64,000 nucleotides of DNA, taken from the NCBI RefSeq assembly GCF_023065955.2, contig NW_026622763.1, positions 83,495,299 to 83,559,298 on the forward strand, given 5' to 3'. Below are positions 1-12,700 of this stretch, piece by piece. A program made the position numbers and the translations under genes. The stretch is from Ursus arctos (Eukaryota; Chordata; Mammalia; Carnivora; Ursidae). Numbering within the stretch: position 1 is the first letter of the stretch; every line of letters begins with the position of its first letter. The notes under the pieces are model-generated. The model ran no database searches and had not been told where the DNA came from. It saw only the letters and a program-made list of their open reading frames with translations.

Positions 1-590
1 TATTTCCCTTCACTCTTCTCTCCCTTCCTTCCTTTCTTTATTCAACAGGTGTATGAAGTATCTTTATGGTTACAGGCATTAGGCTAGAAATGCCTTGTGT
101 CACGTTATTGCTAAGGACATGGGATAATTCAGAGACCCCAAAATCAGATTTCTTGAAAGAGTTGTATCTTATGTAACACTTGTAGAACATTGACTCAAAT
201 TCTGTCCTCAAGACACTTTCACAAAAGACATTTCACTTTGTTCTGCAATTGTGACTGCGCGTTTGGACGCCTCAGCAGCAATTTATAAAATATTACGTGA
301 GTTAAATGTGGTGTTGTGCTCTTTTTTTAGAGGAAGCTAATTTTGGTGAAAATTAAAAAAACACTAATTCAAGTCCTACATTTTAAATCAAAAACCTGAA
401 AAGGGTTAAAAAGAAATGCTCACTGACGCATTGTACGTACGTTGACATGAAATGCAATGTGAGTGCACTCTAAAAAATTTGATCCAGTGATTTGCATCTT
501 GGGGTACTACCTCGATCTCCCGTTGCTCGTCCAACAGAATCTCCAATTCCTTATTTTACACGATTTTTTCTTCTTTTTTGGTATCCACAG
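1..590 (+). other. Intron upstream of e1 (3' part)
   Basis: No coding exon is visible. The stretch is AT-rich and ends in a strong pyrimidine tract and CAG acceptor at 588-590. I recognise no repeat in it. Confidence 0.8.
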
Positions 591-747
591 TCCTTTGAAC
601 GCGTGTTGGTAGAGAACAAGCTGCATGGCCTTTCTCCAGCCCTCTCTGAAGCCATCCAGAGCATTTCCCGATGGGAGCTGGTGCAAGCTGCCCTGCCCCA
701 CGTCCTCCACTGCACTGCAACCCTGCTTTCAAACAGGAACAAGTTAG
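591..747 (+). CDS. UNC80: UNC80 exon e1
   Basis: Reads [20 protein letters not shown]... to ...LLSNRNKL in frame 0 from 591, and ends with one base of a split Gly codon (phase 1). It corresponds to about residues 48-100. The acceptor is strong: a T-rich tract then tatccacag. The donor TTAG|gttggt is weak but required, because only this cut joins to GC-CAC in e2 to give ...KLGHQDKLG. The segment is part of the N-terminal helical-repeat region; the leucine/alanine-rich pattern fits paired alpha-helices. Confidence 0.95.
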
Positions 748-3700
748 GTTGGTTCTTCCGCATTCCTTCTTCTTCGTGTGGTGCTGACAACATCCACTGA
801 CTACTTACTCTTTTCCCAGGCACTGAACACATATGATCTCATTTAATTCTCAAAAAGCCCACTCATGTGGGTACCACTATGATCTTCATTTTACCAGTGA
901 AGGAACTGACTCTCTTATTTTTTTTTTTATTTTAATAATGATTTTTTATTATATTATGTTAGTCACCATACAGTACATCCCCGGTTTTCGATGTAAGGCT
1001 CGATGATTCATTAGTTGTGTATAACACCCAGTGCACCATGCAATATGTGCCCTCCTTACTACCCATCACCGGTCTATCCCATCTGACTCTCTTATTTTTA
1101 AATTTTGAATTTTACAAGTAATACATGAATATATTTTCCTTTTAAACTGTGAAACTTTAGAGGGAAGCTGAAGACTATCTCCCATCTGAGATGAATTCCA
1201 ACCCAATTTCTCTTCGGCCCTCTCAACTCCTAAAGTGACCCCTTGCACGTTGTAGTACTATGTATATCTGCATGCCTGTGCCTAAAGACTTATTTTTTAG
1301 ATTATCTTGTGGATTGCTTTTTTCACATGGTAACATGTCCTAACATCCACTGCATGTTCGTGCACATGCTCTTTTCCATCCAGTGCTTTCCCCTTATTTG
1401 GGTCTCTGCGCAAAGTTTACCTTTACAGAGGGGTTTCTTGGCCACACCGTCTAAAGCAGAGTAGTTGCTGTCTTCAGAGCCTGGGCTCTTAACCACTACG
1501 CTGCCTCTTTGGAGATATATATGGGTATCTGGCTGAAGAGATAGGATGCATGCAGTTTCTCCTCCTATGACACTATGTTATTTTGCAGAGATTGCAACCA
1601 GTTAGAAAGCCCCAAGACAAGAATGAGCCCCTCCAGGGGTGCCTGGGTGGCTCAGTCAGTTAAGCATTTGCCTTCAGCTCAGGTTATAATCTCAGGGTCC
1701 TGGGATCGAGTCCTGAGTCGGGCTCCATACTCAGTGGTGAGTCTGCTTCTCCTTCTCCCTCTGTGATTCGCTCTCACTCTCTCTCAAATAAATAAATAAA
1801 TCTTAAAAAGAGAGAAAGAGAAGAAAGAGAAGAAAGAGAAGAAAGAAAGAAAGAAAGAAAAGAAAGAAAGAAAGAAAGAAAGAAACCCTTCCAGCAGTGG
1901 TTGTGAGAAGTACAGAGAAATGCTAGTGTCTCCCAGGAAATCAAGCCGCAGAGCAAAGCAAGGATGTTCTTGCCATACCCGAAGTTGATATCCATTGTGC
2001 TGGTAGCAGAGTTTATCTTAACTTGTCTGTGTGATTGTCCCCATGCAGGCCACCAGGATAAACTGGGTGTTGCTGAGACAAAGCTCCTTCACACCCTGCA
2101 CTGGATGCTTCTAGAGGCCCCCCAGGACTGCAACAGTGAGCGGTTTGGGGGCACAGACCGTGGCTCGAGCTGGGGTGGCAGCAGCAGTGCTTTCATCCAC
2201 CAAGTAGAAAACCAGGGTTCCCCAGGGCAGCCCTGCCAAAGCAGCTCCAACGATGAAGAAGAGAACAACCGAAGGAAGATCTTCCAGAACTCCATGGCCA
2301 CTGTGGAGCTCTTTGTGTTTCTGTTTGCTCCCCTGGTACACAGGATCAAGGTAAGGAGAGTGCTAGTATTAGGCTGATGGGGAATGGAGGTGAGGTGGCC
2401 TTCAAATGGTATTTCCATATTTCCGTATTTGGTTGTTCATGTCTTATATGATCTCGTAGCAAGCCAAGACATGGAGAACTTTATTTCTATGTCAAACCAC
2501 TGAACATGATTTCAAAAACACAGTTCCCTGCATATCATTTATCTACTTAAAAATCTTCAAAGGTTCTCCTTCTGCCCCAAGATAATGTCCAACATATAAA
2601 AATGGCATATAGGGTCAAGGAACTTTTCATTTATCATTTGTCAGTCCCTACTGGCATCTTCATGGTCGAGCTCCGGGAGCCATTCCATGAATATACCCTT
2701 GCTGTTCACTCTGCCCTTTTTCTTTCCTGTATTCCTCTGATGATTCTTCAAACCTCAACTTCAGTGTCATCATTTCCATGAAGCTGTTCCTCTGAAACTC
2801 CCCATGTAGACTGAGTCATTATCTTCTTTGCAGTTCTACAGCACCTTGTAAGCTCTCTCTCTTATAATGCAGGCCTAGAGCAGAAGTTCTAAATGTCTTC
2901 TACTCCATGGACTTTTTGACAGTGTGGTACAAGCTGAGAATTGCTTTTCAAAATATTTCTTAAAGCATAAAATACAAAACATAGGATTGCATGGAAACCC
3001 ATTGTATTAAAATGTAACTATATACCAGTACCCCTTGGGTTTGAAAGAGACAATATCATTTGAAATGACTGTGCCACCACTCTCTAGCTGTGTGATCTTG
3101 GTGATATTACTTAACCTATCGGATCCTCCATTGCATATGATCGTGGATACCTCTAACACAGGGTGAATATATGTGAAGACACAGTATAGTTCCAACACAT
3201 GGAGAGAAATCAAGATCTATTTGTTATTTCTGTGGATGAATAAATTACAGCATTCCATCTGAGTGCTAAGTTAAGAGATAGGAGGAAATTGGTATACCCA
3301 AGTGTTCTTTAATAGGATATTAGGATACTAATGAATGTTTCGAGTTATATATATGAATGTATGTGACTGTGTGTGTACCTATGTATATGTTGGTAGTTGT
3401 GAGACCATTAACAGTCACTATGAGGAGAATGAACCAGTGAGTCTTTTCACTCATTTTAGTTTTAGTTAAATTTCACTTTCACTTGACACTGTCCTGTTGC
3501 TGCCAGGAATAGAATTGAAATTACCTGTAAATTTCCAAAATGCTTTGCATGCACTGGCCACATTGCCCATGAAACATACTAAAAATTTTAAATGTTGTGA
3601 AGTCAAATTAAATAGCTGCTTCAAAATCTTTGACTTTCCATTTTAAAAAGTCTTTTTGTGTTGGTTGCCCTTACTAAAAAGCATTATTTTAATTGAGACC

Positions 3701-6700
3701 ATCCCCTGGTTTAGGGGACCCGCAGGTCCAGGCTCCTGCCCACCGTCTCGGCCCCATCTCCCGCCATGTCAGTAGCCTTTCTCTCCTTCACTAACCTCCG
3801 AGCTCAGTGAGGCTCACCCTCAAACTCATTCTTGCTTTCAAGGCCTGCACAGGTTTTTCCTTCTATTTGAAACATCGACCTTTATCTCCTCCCCTAAATT
3901 TGCATACGGCTGTATCCTTCTCATCCGGTTACTCACAGCCCAAATGTCACTACCTCAGGAAGAATTTTCCTCTCACTTTGGTGTCACTAGCACATGACTA
4001 TCTTTGTTTTTATCAGTACCCAAAATTATTTTCTGTGGTTGTTTTCATGGTTGTTGCCCATCCCCCCGACTAGAGCAGAGTTCTTGAGCGGAGGGATGTT
4101 GCCCGTCCAGGTCACACTGTATTTCCAGTGTCTAGAATAGTGCCTGGCAAAAATGGGGCACTCGATAAGTGTTTGATAAGTGACTCATTGAGGAAACCCA
4201 CGTTGTTGTCAGAAGCTGATCCAGGTGCTACGAGGAGTGATGATATGTGGGTCCATAGTCCTTAAAATGAGAGGACAGGAAAGAAGACCTCTTTAAATAA
4301 TGAGCCCATAAAGATTTCTATCTATGGACAAATATCCTCTGGATTAAACCATGTGAAAGGTGCAGAAGTGGCTGCGATGGCCGTCCTTTTATTTGAGGAC
4401 ATGGCTGAGAGTCTAGGTTTTGGAAACAGGCCTGCATTTGAGTCACGTGTTTGCTGCTTTCTACTATGTGACTTAGAGCAAGCCTCGGGTTCCCTCAAGT
4501 AGAAATCGGACATACGAATGGTTTTATGGGACTTTGGGATGAAACATCCGATAGTGCTCAACTTTACACATAAAGGGACCTTAACAAATGTGAGTTGCTT
4601 TTAGTGTTGGCAGTTTTTTTAGCGATTAGTATTTTGTATTATTAGTAGAAAGGGAGCCACACCCTCTTTCAGGGGAGACTACACAGTTTCTGGCTCAAGA
4701 CCCTCAAGTTTTACTTATGGCCTGGAGCATTTATGAGGGAGTAATGGGAGCATTTATAAGGGAATAAGACAATGCATATAAAACACGGTACAGTGATTAA
4801 ATCATAATAAGCTATTAGTATTAGCTGTTATTACTAGCATATTATTATTTTATCATTTTAGTATCTCTATGAAGGAAATATTGTTCCAGATGCTATGGGG
4901 AATAAAAAATATTAATGAGTCAATAAATTTCTCCAAAAGGCTTTTTCCTTCTGAGCGAGGTGTTTGGTTTTTTAAATGTAGTTAGGGAACGTACAATGCC
5001 TAGACCAGGGTTTCTCAGCCTTGGCACTGTTGGCATTTTGGGCCAATGATTCTTTGTTGTGGGACATTGCCGTGTGCCGTGTAGGATATCAGTAGCATTT
5101 CTGGCCCCTACTCACCAGATGCCAGGAGCACCTCCTCCCTCTGAGCTGTGATGGCCACAAATGACTCCAGACATTGCCAGGTGTCCCCAGTGGGGAGGCA
5201 GAGGGTGAGAATTGCACCTGATTGAGAATCACTGCCTTCGGTCTTTCATTGGCCTGCAGTTATCAGACCCTGTCTGTCTCCATCTTTCTATCCGTACCGT
5301 ACCCACGTGAACAGTTCCTCAACAGCACCATTCAAGTTCTTTTTTCCCTATATTTCCATTTGCCAACCCCAGGTCATGACCAAAATCCATTTTTTCTACC
5401 CCTGCCCCAGATACCTATGTGCTCCTGGGGGAAAACCACACAACCATCCAGACTGGTCTTTCTACAAAGTTATCATCTCCAACCCCTGTGTGCTGCCCCA
5501 CTTGGCATTTCTTTTCTTGACGTTGCTCCCTCAAGTTGCCAATCAGAACTTACACAGACACTGTTATAGGTTCTTCTAGGACATGGTGCTGCAGGAGGCG
5601 TGAGAGGCTGAAATCCAGTTGAGGCCACTTTTGAACTGGATTCACAGTCTCCTGGCTTGTCTCATAAAATCCAACTTCAACAGTGAAGGGATCCATGTAG
5701 ATCTGACCATTTCACCAATATGCTTAAAGTAATTTGATTTCTCATCATACAGCAAGTGAAACTCCAGCTGGTTAGTCTAGTAACTGGGCCCTCTTCTGGC
5801 TACTTCTCCTGCCTGTGAGCTCCAAGTGCTTGGAGTCCCCCCAGTAACATAACATGCTTTTTTCCAGGCCTATTCTCATGCTGGTCCTGCAACCTACATG
5901 CTCTCCTGCCTTGCCCTCCTGCCTGGAAAACCCCTCCTCATCTTTCACAGCAATATTCAAGATCCACCCCTCTCTTCCTCTAGCTTTATAATATTCTAGA
6001 CGGATTTTTATTGTTATTTCTGGTTTATTACCATTATTTCTTTATGAGACAGACTCTCCTATCAGATTCTGAATGGTTTGAGGGTGGGGAGTTATCATTG
6101 TATTCTGGATAGCTAACATAGTATCTCAATTTCATAGGTATTTAATCAATATTTGTTGAATGAATAAACTCATTAATTAGCAAATTAATATAAATGACTC
6201 CTCTTTTTGTAAAATAGTGTATAATTCAATGCACATTTTTCTATTTTAATTAAGTTCTTATTTCAATCCCAGTATGGCTAGCATACAGTGTTATATTGAT
6301 TTCAGGTGTGCAATAGAAGGATTCAACAATTCCATACATCATCCAGTACTCATCACAGCAAGTGCACCCCTTCATCCCTATCACCTATTTCATCATTCCC
6401 TACCCCCACCCCCTGCCCATCTTCCCTCTGATAATCATCAGTTTGTTCTTTATAGTTAAGAGTTTGTTTCTTGGTTTGTGTCACTCTTTCTCTCTTTTTT
6501 TCTTTGCTCATTTATTTTGTTTCTTAAATTCCACATGAGTGAAATCATGTATTTGTCTTTCTCTGACTTATTTCACTTAGCATTGTATTTTCCAGCTTCA
6601 TCCATGTCATTGCAAATGACAAGATCTCACTCTTTTTAATGGCTGAATGACATTCCATTGTGTATCTCTATACCACATCTTCTCTATCCCCTCATCTATT

Positions 6701-9700
6701 GATGGACACGTGGGCTGCTTCCATAATCCGGCTATTGTAAATAATACTGCAAAAAATATAGAGGCACATGTCTCCCCTTGATTGATTGATTGATTGATTG
6801 ATGATTAAATACCCAGTAGTGTGATTACAGGATCATAGGGTAGTTCTAGTTTTAACTTTTTGAGGAACCTCCATACTGTTTTCCCCAGTGGCTGCCCAAG
6901 TTTGCATTCCCACCAGCAGTGTGAGAGGGTTACTTTTTCTTCACATCCTCACCAACACGTTGTTTCTTGTGGTTTTGATTTTAGCCATTCTCACAGGTGT
7001 GAGGTGATATCTCATGGTGGTTTTGATTTTCATTTCCCTGCTGGTGCGTGAGGTTGAGCGTCTTTTCATGTGTTTGTTGGTCATCTGTATGTCTTCTTTG
7101 GAGAAATGTCTATTCATGTTTTCTGTCTGTTTTTTAATTAGGTTACTTATTTTGGGAGTATTGAGTTTTATAAGTTTCTATATGTTTTGGATACTAACCC
7201 TTTATCTGATATGTCATTTGCAAATATCTTCTTCCATTCAGGAGGTTGCCTTTTAATTGTGTTGATTGTTTCCTTTGCTGTGTAGAAGCTTTTTATTTTG
7301 ATGAAGTCCCAAAAGTTTACTTTTGCTTTTATTTCCCTTGCCTCAGGAGACATATCTAGAAATACGTTGCTCTGGCTGATGCCAGAGACATTACTGCCTG
7401 TGCCCTCTTTTAGGATTTTTATGGTTTCAGGTCCTTAACCCATTTTGGTCCTTACCCATTTCGAATTTATTTTTGTGTCTGATATGAGAAAGTGAGTGGT
7501 CCAGTTTCATTCTGCATGTTGCTGTCCAGTTTTCCCAACACCATTTGTTGAAGAGAACATCTTTTTCCCAATGCATATTCTTTCTTCCTTTGTTGAAGAT
7601 TAATTGACCATATAATTGTGGGTTTAATTTTGGTTTTTCTGTACTGTTCCATTTATTGATGTGTCTATTTTTGTGCCAGTACCATACTGTTTTAATTACA
7701 ATAGCTTTGTATTCTAACTTGAAATCTGGGATTGTGATGCCTCTAGTTTTGTTTTTCTTCCTCATGATTGTGTTGGCTCCTCATGGTCTTTTGTGGTCCA
7801 TACAAATTTTAAGATTGTTTGTTCCAGTTCTGTGAAAAATGCTGTTGGTATTATCAGAGGGATTGTATTAAGTCTGTAGATGACCTTGGATAGTATAGAC
7901 ATTTTAACAATATTTTTTCTTCCAGTCCATGAGCATGGAATGTCTTTCATTTCTTTGTGTCCTCTTCAATTTCTTTCATCAGTGTTTTATAGTTTTCAGA
8001 GTACTGGTTTTTCACGTCTTTGGTTAAATTTATTCCTAGGTACTTTGGGTGCAATTATACATGGGATTGTTTTCTTAATTTCTCTTTCTGCTGCTTCGTT
8101 ATCCATATATAGAAATGCAACAGATTTCTGTACATTGATTCTATAATTTTCATTTATAACTGCCTCAAATATGTTACATGAAATAAATCTAAAAATTCGG
8201 TCAAATATATTATTTTCAACTAAATTTACTTTAGTGAAAAATGCTGAGTATTTATTATAACTAAGGAATTTAAGTGTGATGTCATGATTTGATCATATTC
8301 ACTTATTCCTTCCATAAATATTTATTGAGTACCTAGTCTATGAGAGGCACTACTCAGAGTAGAGAAATAGCAAGGAATAAAAATCCAGGCCCTCAAGGAG
8401 GTTTTTATAAAATTCATATGTGTGAAGTAAACAACTTTAAAATTTAAAATATTAATAATTTTTAAACTAGATTTCTCTAAACTACTAGTAAAGATATTTA
8501 GAAATGTTTCATGCCATCGTGAAAACAGGCCTTCAGCAAAAGCAAGAAATGCATCTGAAATGTGGAGATATTGATTCTACTAGTGTCTGTGTCTTCCAGT
8601 TTTTCTAAGGACGTTACTAGACCACCTGCCCCACGGCTGTTTGAATGATAGTGTCTCTTCCAGCTATCAACTTTCTGGCCATGTGTGCATACATAGCATT
8701 AAATGACCCACTAAAGGGGACTCCAGAAGAGGAATTAGGGTCCCACATCTTATGCATTCAGCCAACTTAAAAGGACTTACAGTGGAACATAGTAACATAA
8801 GAGGAGTCCATAGGTTCTGCAAGTGTTCAAGTCTAAAGAATGATTTGATTTAGTTGGTGTTACTTGTGAAATGTAAACTATCCTCAATCAATCAACAAGT
8901 CCATATTGATGCTCAAGGAGAAATACACAGATCTCAATTGTCTCCAGTAAATATACAGTCTAGTTGGGAATATATTAAAGAAAACGAAATAATAACTCTC
9001 AGTGCTAACATAGATAGGGCCAGTGTTAAAGGCCCGGGTTTCAGTATAACAGAGCTTAACTTCTGATGCAGTGTCCACTGAAGTTTTATTTGTGCCAAGA
9101 TTACTTATGAGGAACATGGAGAAGGACTGAGCTCAGAAGCTATGAAATCATCAAAACCAGGTCAATTGAAATTTGGCTTCCTGCAATTCTGGAGACAAAT
9201 CTGATAAACTTTTCTGCTGTTAATCCCCTGCTTGCTGGATCTAACACCACCCATCATATGTTCCCTTAACTTTAAACCTGCCTGTCAAGCTGTCTGCTCA
9301 GTGTCTTTGGTTGAATATCCAACAGGCATCTCAAACTTAAACATGTCTGTTAACTAGACTCCTGATAGCCCCACACCAGCTTCTCCTTCGTCTCGCCCAT
9401 CTATATCAAAGCCAAAAATCTTGGACACCTCTTTCTCACACCTTCCTCTTCCAGTCTGTAGACTGTGTGTTCAAAATATATCCGGAATCTACCACTGCTC
9501 ATTTCGCCCTCTACAAACTCTCTCCTGTAATCATCTTCCACCTAGATGATAATAATAGCTTCCTAAACTGTCTCTCTTTCCACTTTTGCCCTTTCTTGAA
9601 CTATTCTTAATAGCCTCAGTAATCCTATCAAACATAAATCCAGTAATGTCACGCCACTACTCAGAACCCTCTGGTGGCTCCCCGTGTTACTCAGTAATTG

Positions 9701-12700
9701 CTGAAGCCCTTACTTTGACCCATCAGGCCCTATCTTATTTGGAACTCAATAACTCCTCTGACCTTATTTTTTTCTTCTACTCTTCTGCCATTTACTTGAC
9801 TCCAGACACACAGTCTCCTGGCTGTTTCTTGATAGACCAGGCATGTTTAGGACCTTTGCACTTGCTGAGCCCTTCTTGTGGAAGGTTTGTTCTGAAAATA
9901 TCTACATGGCAGCTCCTTCATTTCATTCAGATCTTTTTACTCAAAAGCCACTTTCACGAGGGCTTCCCTGGCCATCCTGTCTAAAATACCAACACCTTGC
10001 AGACACATCCCTTTGCCTGGTTTACTTCTCTTTTGCACTAGGAGAGCAGGGATTTTTGTATGCTCTGTTTACTATTCAAGCCAGAATCTAGAGCAGTTCC
10101 AGGTATACAGTAGGTGGTCTATACGTATTTGTAGAATGGATGTTGACAGAATTTGATCAAGTGCTTTATGTACTTTCGTAATATGTTCACAGGGAGTCCT
10201 AGATGCTTTCCCATCAAGTACACTGTTGTAGCACCGGGGTCCCAGTCCATAGGTTACAGAAGAAGCCTCTCTGTATCAGTGTGTGGATTTCACCAGTCTT
10301 TCCAGTTGAAGTTTCCTTGACAGTGAGCCACCATGATCCACCATTTGCAGGATCACTTTTCTTTTTTTCCAATTTCTTCCTATTTCTTATTCTTCTAGAT
10401 CAGTGGTTTTCAACCATGACTACACATGAAAGTCAGCAGGGAACTTCAGAGGGATTCTAATTTAATCATTCTGGGCAAGGGAGGAAGTTGAGACCTGGGC
10501 CTCCTGGGTTTTAAAAGCTCCCTAGGTGATTATAATATGCAAGCTAGGGTTGCAAATCCCTGCCCTGAGTGAGTTCCTGGGTCTCAGTTGTGTTTATTAA
10601 TCTGTGATCACGTTCTCTGCTTCCATCTCTGGGTTGTTTTTTTTGGGGGGGGGGGGGACGGGGGTTGAGAGCCTGAGTTGTTTATTTTTTTTATTTCTTT
10701 TTTTTAAGTTTTTATTTTAATTCCAGTCAGTGGCTGAGTTATTTAAAATGTAATCTCGAATGTCATATAATTGTACTTATACAATATGAGATGGCATTTG
10801 AAACATCTCAGCCCCTCAAGATGATATAATGATGAAGCAGAGAATGTGCTCCCTGGAAGAGACTTTAAATTGTAGATAGACTGAGTGAGTATGGGTTTAA
10901 GGTCAGTGCAATTCAGCAAGTGCTTGTTGAGCTCCTATCGTGTACCCAATTTCTAATACTGTGTTAAGCATTGTGATGATGCCAGGTGCTGTGGAAGGGG
11001 GAGAATGCCTGATAGACCCTCAAGGAATTAAAGATTGTTGAGAAGCTAATATTATAAAACAATATACTAGAAAGGTCTAAATATATGTTCCTGATGCCAT
11101 GAAGCAAAAGCAAGAGATGGCCTGGAGAACAGAAAGTCAAAATAGGCAGTATCTGAGGATATTGATTTAAGAGGGCGAAAGAAGGACAATTAAATAATTA
11201 AGAGGAATAATAATAACCACAAGAGATCTGCCAGGACTCTTGAAATAAACAGGCCTTCATCACTGCTAACACAAAACAATAATTTGTGTTTCATGCTTTG
11301 TCCAAAGCTCCATTTTAATTATTAATTTTGCCCAAAGCAGACCACCATGGTTTCCATACTAATTGTGATAGTAACTTAGGGCTACTGGTTTACCCTAGAA
11401 ACACTCATCTGAGTGATGAAGGAAGGTCTAGAAGATCAACCTACTTTGACAATGATCTTGTGCATGATACTAATCATTGCAATGACTGGCTCCTTCAACA
11501 AGTTACAAGCCAGTTATTGGACATAAATCTTCTCTTTCCCCCAGGAATCTGACCTTACGTTCCGACTGGCCAGCGGGCTTGTTATATGGCAGCCCATGTG
11601 GGAGCACAGACAGCCCGAAGTCTCTGGCTTCACAGCACTGGTGAAGCCCATCAGGAACATTATTACAGGTTTGTAACTTGGACGCCCAGTGAGACAGTGT
11701 TAGCAGACTCCCTCATATGCAGGAGTAAGGGTGGTGGAATAATTCGTCCTTAAGCCAGGAGGAAGAAAATTTCTCCAGGGAGCTATGTTAGTACCCCAGG
11801 CACAGGGCTCATTCAAACGATGAGAAACTAAACCAGGGGCACATGCCGTTGAGTTGTGTGACTTTGGAGAAGTCATTTCAACTTCCTGTGCCTCAGTTTC
11901 CTCATGTGTAAAATAGAAGTTAAAATAAAATATTGCTAGTACTTATGGGTTGTTACAAAGAATAAATGAATTAATTATATGTAAAACTGCTTAGAAGAAT
12001 GTCAGGTACATAGTAAGTGAATAAGCTATTATTATAATTAGCTCATCATAATCATCATTATAGTAGACAAAGTAACAGTTCCTTAACGATCTTGTCTTGG
12101 TGTTTATTTGCTATCAAAGCATTTCACTACAGGAATTGTCTAATGAAATAATCTTATTGGTGAATTATAGAAAGGCCAACACATGATAGCTTGAAAAGTA
12201 CCTGAAAGTCTGGTGCTTCACTCCAGATCATTCTCTTACTATGTATGTACCTAACCTGGGTATTCCCATTTCTTTAAATGGGATAAAATAATACCACCTT
12301 ATACGGCCTCATAGTGTGGAATAAGTAAGAATCCACATAAGGTGACCATTTTGTAGCTTTAATAAATTACATCTTTCTAATTCCAACCAAACTTTTAGCA
12401 TCAATAATGACACTGAGAAACAGACAAACTATGTGGTATGTCTATAGATGCACGAGCTACATAAATCTCTATCATTTGCTTACTTCCTAAGCCTTTTCTG
12501 CAGACAGTGGACGATTATGCATGTAAAAGTGCTTCGTAAGGAGAAGGAAACCATCAAGAATTTTTATATATTTTCCCTCTATAATTTAACATAACTTTGC
12601 AAGGTACATAATATGTTAAAGGATTTTCTAAACAGAAGAATGCCATATTATCCATATATGTGATAAGATGCTTATAGTGACAAATCCTGCTTACTATCAT

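Larger units (their letters stand above)
748..2048 (+). other. Intron e1-e2
   Basis: A 1.3 kb intron. It holds an old MIR remnant split by a young truncated L1 (923-1082), a CAN-SINE (1636-1808) and a GAAA-rich microsatellite (about 1806-1885). The acceptor ccccatgcag is at 2039-2048. Confidence 0.85.
2351..11544 (+). other. Intron e2-e3
   Basis: A 9.2 kb intron with no exon candidate. It contains L2 pieces (about 2550-2890, 3800-4185, 5810-6165 and 9250-10140), MIR fragments (3065-3215, 4400-4560), MER20 (5006-5234), an L1 ORF2/3' UTR remnant (6235-8155) and a MER5-like element (10401-10565). A 13-base G run lies near 10647-10659. Apart from a possible L2-derived piece at about 8295-8400, 8160-9240 and 10570-11540 show nothing I can name. 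Confidence 0.85.

Noticed and set aside
6780..6804. ATTG tandem units as a CRISPR-like or satellite array
   Set aside because: A short simple repeat inside an L1 3' UTR, with no spacers.
7427..7950. Reverse-transcriptase-like minus-strand ORFs as an active L1
   Set aside because: Only the C-terminal ORF2 pieces are present; they are separated by stops and frameshifts, and ORF1 and the 5' UTR are absent.
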